DNA of 64,000 nt. Source: Marinimicrobium alkaliphilum. Lineage in GTDB: Bacteria; Pseudomonadota; Gammaproteobacteria; Pseudomonadales; Cellvibrionaceae. Below, one piece after another: positions 54,957-63,519 of this stretch. How positions within the stretch are numbered: the stretch's first letter is position 1; every line of letters starts with the position of its first letter. The notes under the pieces were generated by a model, which saw nothing but the letters and a program-made list of their open reading frames with translations, made no database searches and was not told where the DNA came from. The translations under genes and the position numbers were made by a program. The DNA lies in the NCBI RefSeq assembly GCF_003259155.1, contig NZ_QGMQ01000009.1, forward strand, positions 108,490-172,489, written 5' to 3'.

Positions 54957-57011
54957 TCAGTACCGATACGTCAGCCCGATCTCGAACGAACGCTCCGGCC
55001 CCACATAAATACCCTGACGCAAGCCTGTGATGTATTGTTCGTCAGTCAGGTTCTTGATCGCACCCTGAACACGCAACTGCGGGCTCACCTGGTACTGTGC
55101 CGTCAGATCAAGCACCGTGTAGGACGGCAATTGCCCCCCCCAGATGCCACCCGCGGCACCGTCGGGAATCTCCACAGTATTTTCCGGGTCACCGTACTGT
55201 TCGCCACGGTGAGTCGCGCTCAGCGCTGCCGCGAGATTACCGGCGCTGTAGTTAAGCGACAGGTTAGCCAGATACTCAGGCGCGTAAGGCAAACGATTAC
55301 CGTCAAGCTCGCCGGTGCGGAATTCCGAAACCGGCACCCAGGTCATATTGGCATCGACACTGAAGCCCTGACCGATGTCATAGGCCACGGCGCCCTCAAC
55401 ACCATAGTGCAGGGTTTCACCGGCATTCGACTGGGACAGGTTGGGATCGGTATTACCGGTCACCACCTGGTTGCTGAAATCCATATAGAACGCAGTAACG
55501 TCGTAAGTGAAGTTGCCGGAGCGGCCGCGCACACCCAGCTCCAGGTTATCGGAACGCTCGCCGTCCAGATTCTGATCCGCCAGACCATCCAGCGCTACAC
55601 CGTTGGACGCCGGTGAAAACGCGCGGTAGTAGCCACCGTACACCTGAGCCACCGAGGCCAGTTGGAAAGTAGCGCCGATGCCGGGCAGGAATTCGGTATT
55701 GCGCGTGGTCGCTGAGTCGTTGTTCTGAGTCAGTACGGTGCGGTCCTGCTCGTAAGCTTCTACGCGAAGCCCCGGGGTCACGGTCAGGCGCTCGCTCACC
55801 ACAAAGCGGTTGTGCACGTAAGCGGCAACGCTTTCAGCAACATCAAGACGGTGGCGATCGTTGGTGCCCGTGCGGTCCTGATTCCGTGTTGCGCGAATAC
55901 GGGTGTCATTCGCCTCTTCCTTCATGACTCGCAACCCGAACTCAGCCTGGTTTTCCAGTCCAAACAGGGCGTGATCCAACATCAACCGGGACTCGACGCC
56001 CAAGCGATCAAAGGTGCGGTTATTGCCGGTCAGGTCGTCGGTATACACCCAGCGACCCGCCTCATTGGACGCGGCGGTATCGACGTTGTAACGCCAGTAA
56101 TCGCGAGTGACTTCACTCCAGTAGGCCAGGGTTTTCAGGGTCGCGCTTTCACTGATATTCCATTCGTGGTTCAGATCAAAGCCCTTGCGATCTGTCAGGT
56201 AGTAATCATCCGGTGCAGGGTTGTAGGTTTCACCGTTCAGATAATCATCCAGAAACAGACCCCGATAGGAGATATTGGCATCGTTCTCGTGCCAGGAGAA
56301 TTTAAAACCCAGGCTCTGGTTTGCGCCAACACTCACACCGGACTTGAACATCAGGTCACTCATCTCATAACCCTTGTCCATAAAACCGTCGCTGCTCACA
56401 TGGGTGGCCACAAAGCCGGCAAACGCGTCTTCCGAGGGCGAACGGCCACCGGCTTCGACATTCAGCTCCTGGGTATTCCAGGACCCGACCCGAGCCGTCG
56501 CCGCAATGCCGTCATCCGGGGTTTTGGTCACGTAGTTGATCACACCACCGATTGTGGACGGGCCGTAGCGCAGCGACGAAGAGCCCTTGAGTACCTCGAT
56601 ACGCTCCATACGCTGGATACGCGGATTGAAGTAACGGTCGTTGCCGATAAACAGACCCGGCGCTACCGGCACACCGTCTTCCAGTACCAGAGACTTGGAC
56701 TCACTGGCCGACAGACCGCGTAAGCCGATATTGCTGACGATGGCTGACTCTTCCTCGGTTTTCGCGTTGACCCCGGGAATACGCCGGAGCACATCCTCGG
56801 TCGAGGTGGGTTGAACCCGTTCAATCTGCTCGCGATCGACCACCACAGATGCGCCAGTCTGACGCAGAATGGCGTCCTCGTCTGAGCCAACCACCTCCAA
56901 CGCGGGCATGCGCAAGGGCTCTTGCGCCTGGGCCAGCAAAGAGCCGGGCAGCAATACAGCGGCGATGGCGAGTGCGAGCTTGTTGGGTCCTGGTAGTATC
57001 TTTCGCGTCAT
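54957..57011 (-). CDS. TonB-dependent outer-membrane receptor, siderophore/ferric-citrate type
   Basis: 684 aa. Signal peptide (1-29, LLPGSLLAQAQ), plug domain (about 38-160: TGASVVVDREQIERV, DVLRRIPGVNAKTEEESA, NIGLRGLSASESKSLVLEDG, IEVLKGSSSLRYGPSTIGGVINYVT) and a 22-strand barrel ending in the C-terminal YRY. Motifs resemble FecA-type ferric-dicitrate/siderophore receptors. A strong Fur box lies 94 bp upstream of the start, supporting iron uptake. It is convergent with exbBD-tonB. No anti-sigma signalling domain is present at the N-terminus. The ligand is not deducible. Confidence 0.92.
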   Translation of the reverse strand: MTRKILPGPNKLALAIAAVLLPGSLLAQAQEPLRMPALEVVGSDEDAILRQTGASVVVDREQIERVQPTSTEDVLRRIPGVNAKTEEESAIVSNIGLRGLSASESKSLVLEDGVPVAPGLFIGNDRYFNPRIQRMERIEVLKGSSSLRYGPSTIGGVINYVTKTPDDGIAATARVGSWNTQELNVEAGGRSPSEDAFAGFVATHVSSDGFMDKGYEMSDLMFKSGVSVGANQSLGFKFSWHENDANISYRGLFLDDYLNGETYNPAPDDYYLTDRKGFDLNHEWNISESATLKTLAYWSEVTRDYWRYNVDTAASNEAGRWVYTDDLTGNNRTFDRLGVESRLMLDHALFGLENQAEFGLRVMKEEANDTRIRATRNQDRTGTNDRHRLDVAESVAAYVHNRFVVSERLTVTPGLRVEAYEQDRTVLTQNNDSATTRNTEFLPGIGATFQLASVAQVYGGYYRAFSPASNGVALDGLADQNLDGERSDNLELGVRGRSGNFTYDVTAFYMDFSNQVVTGNTDPNLSQSNAGETLHYGVEGAVAYDIGQGFSVDANMTWVPVSEFRTGELDGNRLPYAPEYLANLSLNYSAGNLAAALSATHRGEQYGDPENTVEIPDGAAGGIWGGQLPSYTVLDLTAQYQVSPQLRVQGAIKNLTDEQYITGLRQGIYVGPERSFEIGLTYRY

Positions 57012-57105
57012 AAAAACAATCCTGAAAATTGGCGTTGGTTTGAACTCATTACCGCAGGCACCGCTAGACCGGCCTGCGCTTTAAAACGGTAAAGCGATTA
57101 AACAT

Positions 57106-57124
57106 CATAATGAGAATCATTGTC
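57106..57124. promoter_or_regulatory. Fur box upstream of TonB-dependent receptor
   Basis: CATAATGAGAATCATTGTC matches the 19-bp Fur consensus GATAATGATAATCATTATC at 16 positions. Position 94 bp before the receptor ATG fits iron repression. Confidence 0.85.
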
Positions 57125-57181
57125 AACAACAATATCAATAACAACTTGCTTCTACAACGAGATCAACTACAGGAGGGAAAA

Positions 57182-58030
57182 TCAGAAGAACATGCCGGTT
57201 TCCAGCTGCGCCGCCTCGCTCATCATCTCGCGATGCCAGGGCGGGTCAAACACCAACTGCACATCCGTCGACTGCACGTAAGGGACTTCGGCCAACCGGG
57301 CTTTGACATCCTCGACCAGCACATCACCCATACCACAGCCCGGCGCGGTGAGTGTCATTTCGACAAAGACATGACGCTTTTCCTGATCAATCTGCAGCTT
57401 GTACACCAGCCCCAACTCGACAATATTCACCGGAATCTCCGGGTCATACACGGTGCCCAGTGCCTCCCAAACCTGGGCTTCACTGATCTTGCCATCGCTG
57501 GGCACCTCAAAGTCGAGGCTGTTGGAGGCCAGCCCAAGCGCGTCTGCATCCCTGCCCTCTACCCGGATCAGGTTGCCGTGGTAGAGCAGCGTATAACTGG
57601 CACCCAGCGCCTGGGTCACCATGGCTTCGGCACCTGGCGGCACCGACAGGGGTTCGCCCGAGGGCACCATCTTGACCTCGCATTCACGCTCAAAGGTGAC
57701 CGTCTGGCCCTGGGCGTTATGGGGGCGTTTGGCATTGGGCGCGCGCAGCGTAACCTGGCTGGTGTTTTCACCTTTTTTAAGGCCCAGCTCCAGGTCCCTG
57801 AGATAGGGCACACTCTTTTTGTCGAGATACACCAGCAGACCATCGCGCTCCAGGCGTACGTCGGTATCCTTTTCCTCGCCGGGGCGGCAATAGGCGAGGC
57901 AGGTTTCGGCCCGGCTGGTACCGGCGTTGGTGACAAACAGCTTCACCGCCATTCCGTCAACGCCCTGACGTGCCAGCAAGGCTTGCAGGTGGCGATTGGC
58001 ATCGTCGGAAATGTGAATTCTCGGTTGCAT
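57182..58030 (-). CDS. NfuA-type N-domain fused to SufT (Fe-S cluster assembly)
   Basis: 282 aa. Residues 1-100 match the degenerate A-type domain at the front of E. coli NfuA (HISDDANRHLQALLARQG, FVTNAGTSRAETCLAYCRPG, SQVTLRAPNAK). Residues about 105-282 form a complete SufT: VTFERECEVKMVPSGEPLSV, GASYTLLYHGNLIRVEGRDA, then the DUF59/MIP18 domain with GTVYDPEIPVNIVELGLVY, APGCGMGDVL and FDPPWHREMMSEAA. NfuA normally carries a CxxC Nfu domain in that place. It should function in Fe-S carrier/maturation steps. The start has AAGGAGAG, and an IscR type-1-like site lies upstream. Confidence 0.88.
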   Translation of the reverse strand: MQPRIHISDDANRHLQALLARQGVDGMAVKLFVTNAGTSRAETCLAYCRPGEEKDTDVRLERDGLLVYLDKKSVPYLRDLELGLKKGENTSQVTLRAPNAKRPHNAQGQTVTFERECEVKMVPSGEPLSVPPGAEAMVTQALGASYTLLYHGNLIRVEGRDADALGLASNSLDFEVPSDGKISEAQVWEALGTVYDPEIPVNIVELGLVYKLQIDQEKRHVFVEMTLTAPGCGMGDVLVEDVKARLAEVPYVQSTDVQLVFDPPWHREMMSEAAQLETGMFF

Positions 58031-58079
58031 AGACTCTCCTTCGTTACCCGAATAATACCATCCGCCGCCGCGCTGATAA

Positions 58080-58104
58080 ATACCCGAGTAAAATACTCAG
58101 GTAT
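58080..58104. promoter_or_regulatory. IscR/Rrf2 type-1-like operator
   Basis: Near-perfect palindrome: ATACCCGAGTA, spacer AAA, TACTCAGGTAT (one mismatch between arms). This matches the layout of IscR type-1 sites (ATAnnnGACTA-n3-TAGTCnnnTAT-like). It lies 50 bp upstream of the nfuA-sufT fusion and 137 bp before the divergent cytochrome gene, so either or both could respond to Fe-S status. Confidence 0.72.
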
Positions 58105-58240
58105 TTGCGTTTCCGTTATAATGCTTCCATATAGTGCTATAAGCACGGCGTATTTGCCTTTGCACGCAAAGCTGGCTAAGGTTTTAACACTCCCGAAAGG
58201 GGTAGCAGCTCACAACACCCACCCATAATGCAGAAACCCT

Positions 58241-58561
58241 ATGATTATGCGTAGCCTTCTTTTATTGACCACCGTGTTGGCTCTGACCAGCCAGGGCGCA
58301 CTTGCCGACGAGCGCCAGGCCGAACGTCAAACGGCGCTTCTGGCCTCCTCCTGCGCCAACTGCCACGGCACCGACGGGCGCGGCACCATGACCCTGGCCG
58401 CCATCGCCGGGCGACCGGCGTCGATTCTGGAGTCCCAACTGCTCGCCTTCAAGCACGACGAGAGTGCCGGGGCAACAGTCATGGACCGCATCGCCCAGGG
58501 CTATTCCGATGACGAACTCAAAGCCCTGGCGGACTACTTCGCCAATCAACCAGAACTTTAA
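58241..58561 (+). CDS. fccA: Small c-type cytochrome, flavocytochrome c sulfide dehydrogenase subunit
   Basis: 106 aa: signal peptide (about 1-22, ending ALADE), one haem-binding CANCH and a C-terminal ALADYFANQPEL helix typical of cytochrome c subunits. It directly precedes the FccB-like flavoprotein (9-bp gap with AAGGAGG), so it is the haem partner receiving electrons from sulfide oxidation. An ATG two codons in (58247) is an alternative start. No strong Shine-Dalgarno. Confidence 0.85.
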   Translation: MIMRSLLLLTTVLALTSQGALADERQAERQTALLASSCANCHGTDGRGTMTLAAIAGRPASILESQLLAFKHDESAGATVMDRIAQGYSDDELKALADYFANQPEL

Positions 58562-58570
58562 GGAGGCGCC

Positions 58571-59878
58571 ATGACTCGCTCAACCACAGCTTCACTCAGC
58601 GCCTCCCGGCGCACCCTGTTAAAAGGCCTGGGCGCAGGGGCGTTGCTCCCGCTGATCGGCTGCGGCCCTCCGGGTAGTGGCAACGATGCCTCAGGCCCAC
58701 GGGTCGTGGTGGTGGGCGGCGGCTTTGGCGGTGCCACCGCCGCCAAATACCTGAAACGCTTCTGGCCCAATTTGCAGGTCACGCTGATCGAGCCCAATAA
58801 AGTGTTTCATACCTGCCCTTTCTCCAACCTGGTACTCGCGGGCGAGCGACGCATGGAAAGCATCGCCCACAGCTACGATGAATTGAAAAATCATTACGGC
58901 GTGCAGGTCATTCACGCCCGCGCCGACGATATCGACCCGGACGGCCACCGCGTGACCCTGGACAACGGCGACCGGCTCACCTACGACCGGCTGGTACTGT
59001 CTCCCGGCATCGATATCCGCTGGGACGCGATTGAAGGCTACGACCGCGCCGCCGCCGAGCACGCGCCCCACGCCTGGATGGCGGGTGATCAGACCCAGTT
59101 ACTGCGGCGCCAACTCGAAGGCATGCCCGATGATGGGGTATTTATCCTGTCAGCACCGGCGGATCCCTTCCGCTGCCCGCCCGGGCCCTACGAGCGCGCC
59201 AGTCTGATCGCCCATTACTTTACCCAGCACAAGCCCCGGGCCAAGGTGTTGATCCTCGATGCCAAAGACAACTTCTCCAAGCAGGGCCTGTTCACCTCCG
59301 CCTGGCAAGAGCTCTATGGCGACCGTATTGAATGGGTGGGCCTGTCCGGTGACGGTGCCGTCATGCGCGTCGATGCTGAACGCCGGGAAGTGGAAACCGA
59401 GTTTGGGTCGATCCATAAAGCCTCAGTGCTCAACGTGGTACCGCCCCAAAAGGCCGGCCTCATTGCGGACCGCGCCGGGGTTACCGACGCCTCCGGCTGG
59501 GTGCCGGTGAACCCGAACACCTTTGAGTCCACGCAAGTGAAAGACATCTACGTCGTGGGCGACGCCACCGTGGCCGCACCCATGCCCAAGTCCGGCTTTG
59601 TGGCCAACACTCAGGCCAAAGTGGCGGCGGCAGCCATTGTTTCCTCCCTCGAAGGCACGCCCCTGCTCGAGGCGCGCTGGGCCAACACCTGTTACAGCCT
59701 GATCAACCCGGAATACGGCATCTCGGTGGCCCATGTGTACAACGTCCAGAACGATCAGATCAGCATCGCCTCGGGCGGCTTGAGCCCCGGCCAGGCACCG
59801 GGCACGACCCGACGCCTGGAAGCCGAGTACGCCTACAGTTGGTATAACGCCATCGCCCAGGACACCTGGGGGAGCTGA
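58571..59878 (+). CDS. fccB: Flavocytochrome c sulfide dehydrogenase flavoprotein (FccB/SoxF-like)
   Basis: 435 aa. A twin-arginine signal SRRTLLKGLGAGALLPLIGC (also a possible lipobox) is followed by the FAD GxGxxG motif VVVGGGFGGATAAKYLK, the second dinucleotide region, the conserved cysteines in FHTCPFSN, FRCPPGPYE and NTCYSLI (two expected to form the redox disulfide near FAD) and DIYVVGDATVAAPMPKSGF for FAD binding. It oxidises sulfide to sulfur/polysulfide in the periplasm and passes electrons to the adjacent cytochrome. Stop overlaps the yeeE start by one base. Confidence 0.9.
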   Translation: MTRSTTASLSASRRTLLKGLGAGALLPLIGCGPPGSGNDASGPRVVVVGGGFGGATAAKYLKRFWPNLQVTLIEPNKVFHTCPFSNLVLAGERRMESIAHSYDELKNHYGVQVIHARADDIDPDGHRVTLDNGDRLTYDRLVLSPGIDIRWDAIEGYDRAAAEHAPHAWMAGDQTQLLRRQLEGMPDDGVFILSAPADPFRCPPGPYERASLIAHYFTQHKPRAKVLILDAKDNFSKQGLFTSAWQELYGDRIEWVGLSGDGAVMRVDAERREVETEFGSIHKASVLNVVPPQKAGLIADRAGVTDASGWVPVNPNTFESTQVKDIYVVGDATVAAPMPKSGFVANTQAKVAAAAIVSSLEGTPLLEARWANTCYSLINPEYGISVAHVYNVQNDQISIASGGLSPGQAPGTTRRLEAEYAYSWYNAIAQDTWGS

Positions 59879-60942
59879 TGATCAACGGGTTGTTTGATGA
59901 TCCGCTGCAGGCTGTGCTCTGGGGTGGTCTGATCCTCGGGTTACTCTGGGGCCTGGTGGCCCAGCGCAGCCGGTTTTGTTTGTTGCGCGGGCTGGAGCAC
60001 TACTGGCATCAGGACGACGGGCGCAAACTGCGCGCCTTTGCCATCGCCCTGGCTACTGCCGTGCTCGCCACCCAGGCGCTGGGCCACAGCGCCGAACTGG
60101 CCCTGCACCAGACCCACTACCAACCCCGTGCGCTACCGGTGATCGCCATCGGTGTGGGCGGCGTGATCTTCGGCTTCGGTATGGCCCTGGCCAACGGCTG
60201 CGGCGCCCGCTCACTGGTGCTACTGGGGAGCGGCAACCTCCGTTCGCTAGTGGTGTTGCTGGTCCTGGGGATCGGTGCCTACATGGCCATGTCCGGGCTG
60301 CTCGCGGGCACCCGTCAGTGGCTCGGCGACCTCTGGCGCTGGAACCTACCCGCCACTCACTGGCCTGGCCTGCTCGCCGGTGTGGGCATCGCTGAACCGC
60401 TGGCGCGCCTGCTGGTCTCACTCCTTATTGCGCTGCCATTGCTGGTGTGGAGCCTGTCCAGCGCTGCCTTGCGCCGCTCGCCCGCGGACTGGCTCGGCGG
60501 CCTGCTGATCGGCCTGTTGGTGACCGCCGGTTGGTGGGTGACCGGCGTACTGGGGGCCGACGACTTCGACCCGACCCCGCTAGCGTCTTTCACGTTTATC
60601 GCGCCTATTGGCGACAGCCTGCAATACCTGATGCTCTCCACCGGCACCGCCCTGCGCTTCGGCGTATGTACCGTAGCGGGCATTCTACTCGGCAGCCTGA
60701 TCGCCGCATTGGCCGGTGGCGATTTTCGCTGGCAGGGCTTTGACGGCCCCGCCCAGATGCGCCGCTACCTGTTGGGTGGCTGGTTGATGGGCGTCGGTGG
60801 GGTTCTGGCTCTGGGTTGCAGCATCGGTCAGGGGCTGACCGGATTTTCGACCCTCGCACTCGGCAGCCCCCTGGCCCTGGCGGCCATTATTCTGGGCACA
60901 CGCCTAGGCCTGGCTCGGGTCAAAAGCCCAAGTGCTCACTGA
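59878..60942 (+). CDS. YeeE/YedE family sulfur-compound transporter
   Basis: 354-aa polytopic inner-membrane protein (about 9-10 helices) with duplicated halves. The conserved cysteines of thiosulfate-transporting YeeE (TsuA) are at expected loops: AQRSRFCLLRG, ANGCGARSL, RFGVCTVAG and LALGCSIGQGLTG. It probably imports thiosulfate or another reduced sulfur species. It sits between fccB and the soxYZ fusion in an evident sulfur-oxidation operon. Confidence 0.88.
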   Translation: MINGLFDDPLQAVLWGGLILGLLWGLVAQRSRFCLLRGLEHYWHQDDGRKLRAFAIALATAVLATQALGHSAELALHQTHYQPRALPVIAIGVGGVIFGFGMALANGCGARSLVLLGSGNLRSLVVLLVLGIGAYMAMSGLLAGTRQWLGDLWRWNLPATHWPGLLAGVGIAEPLARLLVSLLIALPLLVWSLSSAALRRSPADWLGGLLIGLLVTAGWWVTGVLGADDFDPTPLASFTFIAPIGDSLQYLMLSTGTALRFGVCTVAGILLGSLIAALAGGDFRWQGFDGPAQMRRYLLGGWLMGVGGVLALGCSIGQGLTGFSTLALGSPLALAAIILGTRLGLARVKSPSAH

Positions 60943-60962
60943 TGTTTTTTTAGGAGTTTGTT

Positions 60963-61715
60963 GTGATTCAACGTGTTGGTGTTTTGATGGTAACCCTGTT
61001 GTTCAGCACCCCGCTTTGGGCCGACAGCCAATGGCAGCGAATCGGCGCGCTACGGGATATTGTCGGCGACGCCCAACCAACCCTCGGCGGTATCGACATC
61101 GACCTGCCCCTGGTCGCCGAGAACGGTGGCGAAGTGCCCCTGGCACTGAGCTTTGACGGCGACCTGGCGGACGGCGAACGCATCGTCGAAGTGCGGGTCA
61201 TCGCCCCGCGCAACCCCAACCCCGAAGTCATCGACTTTCATTTTCACTCCCCCGACGCCCTGCCCGACGTCGCCACCCGCATACGCCTGAGCGAAACCCA
61301 AACCGTTTACGCCCTGGCCAAAAGCAGCGCCGACAACTACTGGATTGCCGCCCACGAAACCCGTGTCGCCACCAGCGGCTGCCTGATGGACGATGTTCCC
61401 GAAAGCGACATCGTCATGCGCAACCCCCGCGTCGCGCCACCGCGCAACGCCAGGAGCGGAGAACCGGGTCAATACCGCACCCTGATCAACCACCCCATGG
61501 AAACCGGCGTTCGCACCGACGGATCGGAGGCACCGCCGCAACAACTGGTGGAAACGCTGACCGTCAGCAACGGCGAAACACCCGTGTTTGGTGCCCGTTT
61601 TTACACGGGCACCTCGGCCAACCCCTATGTGACCTTTACCCTGCGCTACCAGGACGCACCGCTGACCTTTCTGTGGCGGGAGCAGACCGGTGAAGAAGTC
61701 TCGGTAACGCGTTGA
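60963..61715 (+). CDS. SoxY-SoxZ fusion, periplasmic sulfur carrier-like
   Basis: 250 aa: signal peptide (1-20), a SoxY-like immunoglobulin domain (about 30-150) with the likely carrier Cys in RVATSGCLMDD, then a SoxZ-like domain (about 155-250: QYRTLINHPMETGVRTD, FGARFYTGTSANPYVTFTLR, TFLWREQTGEEV). Canonical SoxY ends in GGCGG; here the Cys motif is SGC and internal because SoxZ is fused on. Start GTG at 60963 with AGGAG six bases upstream. It is last in the fcc-yeeE unit and probably carries sulfur from sulfide oxidation. Confidence 0.87.
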   Translation: MIQRVGVLMVTLLFSTPLWADSQWQRIGALRDIVGDAQPTLGGIDIDLPLVAENGGEVPLALSFDGDLADGERIVEVRVIAPRNPNPEVIDFHFHSPDALPDVATRIRLSETQTVYALAKSSADNYWIAAHETRVATSGCLMDDVPESDIVMRNPRVAPPRNARSGEPGQYRTLINHPMETGVRTDGSEAPPQQLVETLTVSNGETPVFGARFYTGTSANPYVTFTLRYQDAPLTFLWREQTGEEVSVTR

Positions 61716-61749
61716 TCACATGTGAGTACTACGGGAGAGTCTGCTGACG

Positions 61750-62523
61750 ATGTGTGAACTGCTGGCCATGAGCGCCAACACCCCTACCGACCTGTGCTTC
61801 AGCTTTACCGGTTTAACCCGCCGTGGCGGCGAGACCGGCCCCCATAAAGACGGCTGGGGCGTGGCTTTCTATGAAGGGAAAGGGGTGCGCTGTTTTCACG
61901 ACCCGGACCCCAGCGCCTCCTCACGTATCGCCGAGGTGGTGCAGACCCACCCTATCAAAAGCGAGGTGGCCATTTGCCACATACGTCAGGCCAATGTCGG
62001 GGGCGTCTGCTTGGCGAACACCCATCCCTTCACGCGCGAGCTCTGGGGACGCTACTGGGTCTGCGCCCACAATGGTCAGCTGTCGAATTTCTCACCGGTA
62101 CCGGGCTTCTACGAACCGGTGGGCACCACCGACAGCGAAGCCCTGTTCTGCGCCATCCTCAACCATTTGCGTCAGCAGTGCGACAAAACAACACCCACCA
62201 AAGACCTCGTTGACCACCTGGTCGATCTCGCCACGGGCTATGCCCGCGAGGGCGTCTTCAACCTTTTACTGAGTAATGGCGACTGGCTGTTCACCTATTG
62301 CTCCACAAAAATGGCCAGTATTACGCGCCGCGCCCCCTTCGGCCCCGCCCGGCTCAAAGACGCTGATGTAATGGTGGACTTCGAATCCGAAACCACACCC
62401 AACGATATTGTCAGCGTGATAGTCACCGAGCCACTCACCAGCGATGAGACCTGGGATATCTATCGTCCCGGCGAGTGGCGCTTGTGGCAGAGAGGTGAGG
62501 TTGTGATGGCCGGCTGCTCCTGA
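61750..62523 (+). CDS. Class II glutamine amidotransferase, YafJ-like
   Basis: 257 aa beginning MCELLAMSANTPTDLCFSF, where Cys2 becomes the N-terminal nucleophile after Met removal. Ntn-hydrolase features follow: HKDGWGVAFYEG, ICHIRQANVGGVCLANTHPF, WVCAHNGQLSNF and GTTDSEALF. The family (YafJ/GatD-like) hydrolyses glutamine or gamma-glutamyl compounds; the real substrate is unknown. It starts 34 bp after the soxYZ fusion and may be co-transcribed, although a functional link is not obvious. Confidence 0.9.
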   Translation: MCELLAMSANTPTDLCFSFTGLTRRGGETGPHKDGWGVAFYEGKGVRCFHDPDPSASSRIAEVVQTHPIKSEVAICHIRQANVGGVCLANTHPFTRELWGRYWVCAHNGQLSNFSPVPGFYEPVGTTDSEALFCAILNHLRQQCDKTTPTKDLVDHLVDLATGYAREGVFNLLLSNGDWLFTYCSTKMASITRRAPFGPARLKDADVMVDFESETTPNDIVSVIVTEPLTSDETWDIYRPGEWRLWQRGEVVMAGCS

Positions 62524-62995
62524 CTAATGCGTCCAATTAAGGCAAGGCATCCTTGGCAGTATCAGGCGGATACCATGTCGGACCAAACACGCTAGGATTC
62601 GGGCCTCCGAATCACCTGAATCTACATATAAACACCGTTTAAATAGTCGACTCTTTAGCATTAAAGTGCTTCTTAATACATCGAGCTACTAGTAAATTGT
62701 TAATGGAAAACATCACTAGGAGTAGAGCAACAACCAAAAGGCTCATAGTTCTAAACCGATTAATACGCTGAGATCACAGCTCCAACGCTAGTTGAAACAG
62801 CTTGACTATAAGGTGGTAACGGATGACTAGTGGATTTCGCTATTGATCAGACCGCGACCAGCGTAAGGAAACACCCGTATCCATACAACCTGCATCTGTA
62901 GCATCAGTGAAAACAATGGCATGACCGACATCCGTAATACTGACTGTTAGGCAGGGTCATCCCTAAGGCCATCGATCTTACTCAAATGCAATATG
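62524..62995. other. AT-rich intergenic region with gene scraps
   Basis: About 470 bp, clearly more AT-rich than the rest. On the minus strand two short open stretches look protein-like: 62840-62956 (ending VFTDATDAGCMDTGVSLRW and SRSDQ, no start, a probable C-terminal fragment) and 62639-62746 (next entry). No promoter or terminator is identified with confidence. Confidence 0.45.
62639..62746 (-). CDS. Possible 35-aa membrane peptide
   Basis: Begins MSLLVVALLLVMFSINNLLV, one predicted membrane helix, then a basic tail (ARCIKKHFNAKESTI). No Shine-Dalgarno and no neighbours support it. It may be a real small membrane protein or a fragment of a decayed gene. Confidence 0.3.
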   Translation of the reverse strand: MSLLVVALLLVMFSINNLLVARCIKKHFNAKESTI

Positions 62996-63385
62996 TTATT
63001 TAGTAATATTTTGGCGAGCTAACGTACTTCTAAAATAAGCCACCACCAAGTAAAAAGCTAACGCAGCCAGTATTGCAGAAACAATACGGTTATCAAAATA
63101 AATTATCGATAGCATCACCGAACCAGAGGAAATCGTAGAAACAAAATATCTGGAAAACCCAAAAAACCCTCCATAAATTTGACCAAACATGTACTTGCTA
63201 AGTAAATACAGTGCAGAAAAAGAAAGAGTAAAAATAATATACTTCTGATAATTGTATTCAATATTAAGGCCCAGAGACATACTAGTAACAATACACGGAA
63301 TACTATAGAACCCTACCGGATGCCAGTTACCCTCATAAACGATTTGATGTATATCCCTATCTTGATCAGAACGACATAATGGCAT
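62996..63385 (-). CDS. Hypothetical AT-rich membrane protein (129 aa)
   Basis: Three or four predicted helices (YSIPCIVTSMSLGLNI, YIIFTLSFSALYLLSKYMFG, STISSGSVMLSIIYF, AILAALAFYLVVAYF), with a short hydrophilic N-terminus MPLCRSDQDRDIHQ. Codon use (AT-ending) differs from the high-GC genes to the left, suggesting recent acquisition. No family recognised. The N-terminus may be mis-set, since nothing that looks like a good ribosome-binding site precedes the ATG. Confidence 0.5.
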   Translation of the reverse strand: MPLCRSDQDRDIHQIVYEGNWHPVGFYSIPCIVTSMSLGLNIEYNYQKYIIFTLSFSALYLLSKYMFGQIYGGFFGFSRYFVSTISSGSVMLSIIYFDNRIVSAILAALAFYLVVAYFRSTLARQNITK

Positions 63386-63519
63386 TGCATATTCCTAAAT
63401 TCATTGAGCATATGGTGCTATCAGGAAATTGATCCCTAACACCTATTATTTGTGCGTACAATCCGATATCTACCACAAGCATTTCCCACCCACCGCCTGA
63501 AGCAGGTACTCAGAGGTGC
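63386..63519. other. Short intergenic gap in AT-rich region
   Basis: 134 bp between two minus-strand genes; nothing recognisable. Confidence 0.3.
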
